Below, piece by piece: positions 4,743 through 5,643 of a DNA stretch of 5,643 bases. This stretch comes from CAZWKX01 sp964633975 (GTDB taxonomy: Bacteria > Actinomycetota > Acidimicrobiia > Spongiisociales > UBA11373). The translations under genes and the position numbers were made by a program. Positions within the stretch are counted from its first letter, which is position 1. Each line of letters opens with the position of its first letter. The notes under the pieces were generated by a model. It made no database searches and had not been told where the DNA came from. It saw only the letters and a list, made by a program, of their open reading frames with translations. The stretch spans positions 1 to 5,643 of the forward strand of contig CAZWKX010000064.1 in assembly GCA_964633975.1 (NCBI GenBank), read 5' to 3'.

Positions 4743-5577
4743 TGCCTACGCCAAGGTGAACCTGAGCCTGCGGGTGCGCCCGGCCGATCGATCCGGCATG
4801 CATCCGCTGCGATCCCTCGTGCAGTCGATCGACTGGCCCGACCGTGTCTCGCTGCAGGGCGCAGGGGAGGACCGCTTTGTGGTCGGCGGGCTCGAGGTGC
4901 CGGCCGGCGAGACCAATCTGGCCTGGCGCGCCCTCGAGGCGGCGCGTTCGCTGAGCCCTCGGCCTTCGCCGGTTCTGCTGGAGCTGGACAAGGCGATACC
5001 GGTCTCCGCCGGGCTCGGCGGCGGCAGCGCCGATGCCGCGGCGGTGCTCGCGCTCGCCGCAGACCGTTTCGGCGTGCCCGCCGCGGCCAGGGACGCCCTG
5101 GCGCCCGGCCTGGGCGCCGACGTGCCCTTCTGCCTGGTGGGAGGGACCGTCTGGATGGAGGGGCACGGCGAGCGTGTCAGTCCGGTGCCCGCCGACTACG
5201 ACTACGTACTGGCCGTTGTGGTGCCCTCCTTCGAGGCGCCGACCGCCGACGTGTACCGGCGTTGGGACCAGATGGGCGGGCCTGAGGGCGGCGGGCTCTC
5301 GGGCCGCCACCTGCCCGGGTCGCTGCGGGGGCATGCCCCCCTGGGCAACGATCTCGCCGTCGCCGCCGTCGACCTTTTCCCCGAGCTGGGCGACTGGATC
5401 GTCGATGTGGGCCGGCTGTGGGGTGTGCCGGTGCTGGTCTCGGGAAGCGGGCCGGCCCTGTTCGGCTTCTTCGCCACGGAATCTGAGGCGGCCGATGCTG
5501 CCGGGGCGGTCCGGGGGGCGCGGGGAGCGCGGGTTTGCCGGCCTACCGGCTCGGGCCGGTCGACGGGGCCGGGATAG
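4732..5577 (+). CDS. ispE: 4-diphosphocytidyl-2-C-methyl-D-erythritol kinase
   Basis: IspE phosphorylates the 2-hydroxyl of CDP-methylerythritol with ATP, the fourth step of the MEP isoprenoid pathway in the cytoplasm. The 281-residue product is a GHMP kinase. It has N-terminal AYAKVNLSLRV with catalytic K8, the glycine-rich ATP loop PVSAGLGGGSADAAA (residues 90-104), LGADVPF with catalytic D130, LGNDL, and the C-terminal GSGPALFGFF. The substrate motif usually written DGYH reads S-G-M-H at 21-24: His24 is kept but the Tyr that stacks on cytosine in E. coli IspE (Tyr25) is Met23. The last 20 or so residues (Gly/Arg/Ser/Pro rich) are poorly conserved in type. The GTG start overlaps rsmA by 11 bp and has a GAGGTGA site. 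It is the last protein gene of the operon, with tRNA-Gln 17 bp downstream. Its presence shows that the organism makes isoprenoids by the MEP route. Confidence 0.96.
   Translation: MHADAYAKVNLSLRVRPADRSGMHPLRSLVQSIDWPDRVSLQGAGEDRFVVGGLEVPAGETNLAWRALEAARSLSPRPSPVLLELDKAIPVSAGLGGGSADAAAVLALAADRFGVPAAARDALAPGLGADVPFCLVGGTVWMEGHGERVSPVPADYDYVLAVVVPSFEAPTADVYRRWDQMGGPEGGGLSGRHLPGSLRGHAPLGNDLAVAAVDLFPELGDWIVDVGRLWGVPVLVSGSGPALFGFFATESEAADAAGAVRGARGARVCRPTGSGRSTGPG
5545..5560 (+). terminator. Short hairpin at the 3' end of ispE
   Basis: ACCGGC (5545-5550) pairs perfectly with GCCGGT (5555-5560) around the loop TCGG, inside the last ispE codons and about 35 bp before the tRNA. No T-run follows. It could attenuate transcription or protect the mRNA end after tRNA processing, or be chance in GC-rich coding sequence. 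Confidence 0.25.
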
Positions 5578-5594
5578 ACTGCGGCGACCCCCCA

Positions 5595-5643
5595 TGGGGG
5601 GTGGTGTAACGGGCAGCACGCGGGGTTTTGGTCCCCGAAGTAC
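5595..5643 (+). tRNA. tRNA-Gln(UUG), 3' part outside window
   Basis: The 5' acceptor strand TGGGGGG (5595-5601) is followed by T8 and G9. The D-arm pairs GTGT (5604-5607) with GCAC (5616-5619) around a loop containing AA and GG. The anticodon stem pairs CGGGG (5621-5625) with CCCCG (5633-5637) around the 7-nt loop TTTTGGT. Positions 34-36 (5628-5630) read TTG, which decodes CAA and by wobble CAG, both glutamine. The U1-initial acceptor strand is typical of tRNA-Gln. The sequence ends in the variable region, so the T-arm, the 3' acceptor strand and any encoded CCA cannot be checked. It starts 17 bp after the ispE stop without a promoter of its own that I can see, so it may be processed from the operon transcript. 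Confidence 0.92.

Noticed and set aside
4528..5619. Minus-strand open frame of 363 codons opposite ispE, reaching into the tRNA
   Set aside because: It starts inside the tRNA-Gln, overlaps the rsmA and ispE coding sequence and has the composition of an antisense shadow.

Overview
The window looks like chromosomal housekeeping DNA from a high-GC actinobacterium. The support is strongly GC-biased third codon positions, several GTG starts, promoter-like hexamers of the TANNNT type close to start codons, and a small gene that reads as the actinobacterial ribosomal protein bL37. The combination of an abrB-type gene beside metG and no rpfB between tatD and rsmA would suit a deep-branching actinobacterium such as Acidimicrobiia, but that placement is inference.

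Layout from left to right. The window opens with the last 44 codons of an unrecognised membrane-associated protein ending in Gly5-Ala2-Pro8-Ala, followed by a strong UUCG hairpin that probably terminates it. A 28-codon gene for ribosomal protein bL37 lies on the minus strand (235-321) and converges with that tail. It diverges from rsmI (386-1243, plus). rsmI converges on an abrB/spoVT-like regulator gene (1259-1519, minus), with two small hairpins at the junction. abrB diverges from metG across a 163-bp spacer carrying promoter-like hexamers and two pairs of exact short repeats. From metG on, four genes overlap end to start: metG (1683-3176), tatD (3173-3931), rsmA (3924-4742) and ispE (4732-5577), an apparent translationally coupled operon. 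A tRNA-Gln(UUG) starts 17 bp after ispE and is cut by the window edge.

Most products serve translation: two 16S rRNA methyltransferases (RsmI at C1402, RsmA at A1518/A1519), a large-subunit protein (bL37), methionyl-tRNA synthetase and tRNA-Gln. TatD (3'-5' nuclease family) and IspE (MEP isoprenoid pathway) are their customary neighbours. The order rsmI, opposite-strand abrB, metG, tatD, rsmA, ispE matches what I recall of the Bacillus subtilis yabC-abrB-metS-yabD-ksgA-ispE region. This suggests an old gene order retained across phyla, here compacted by the absence of the rpfB-like and rnmV genes.

I see no mobile element, CRISPR array, defence system or obviously novel multi-gene system. The items most worth attention are the tiny bL37 gene, the conserved opposite-strand abrB with its unusual C-terminal half, the Tyr-to-Met change in the IspE substrate motif, and the palindrome at the 5' end of the tRNA.
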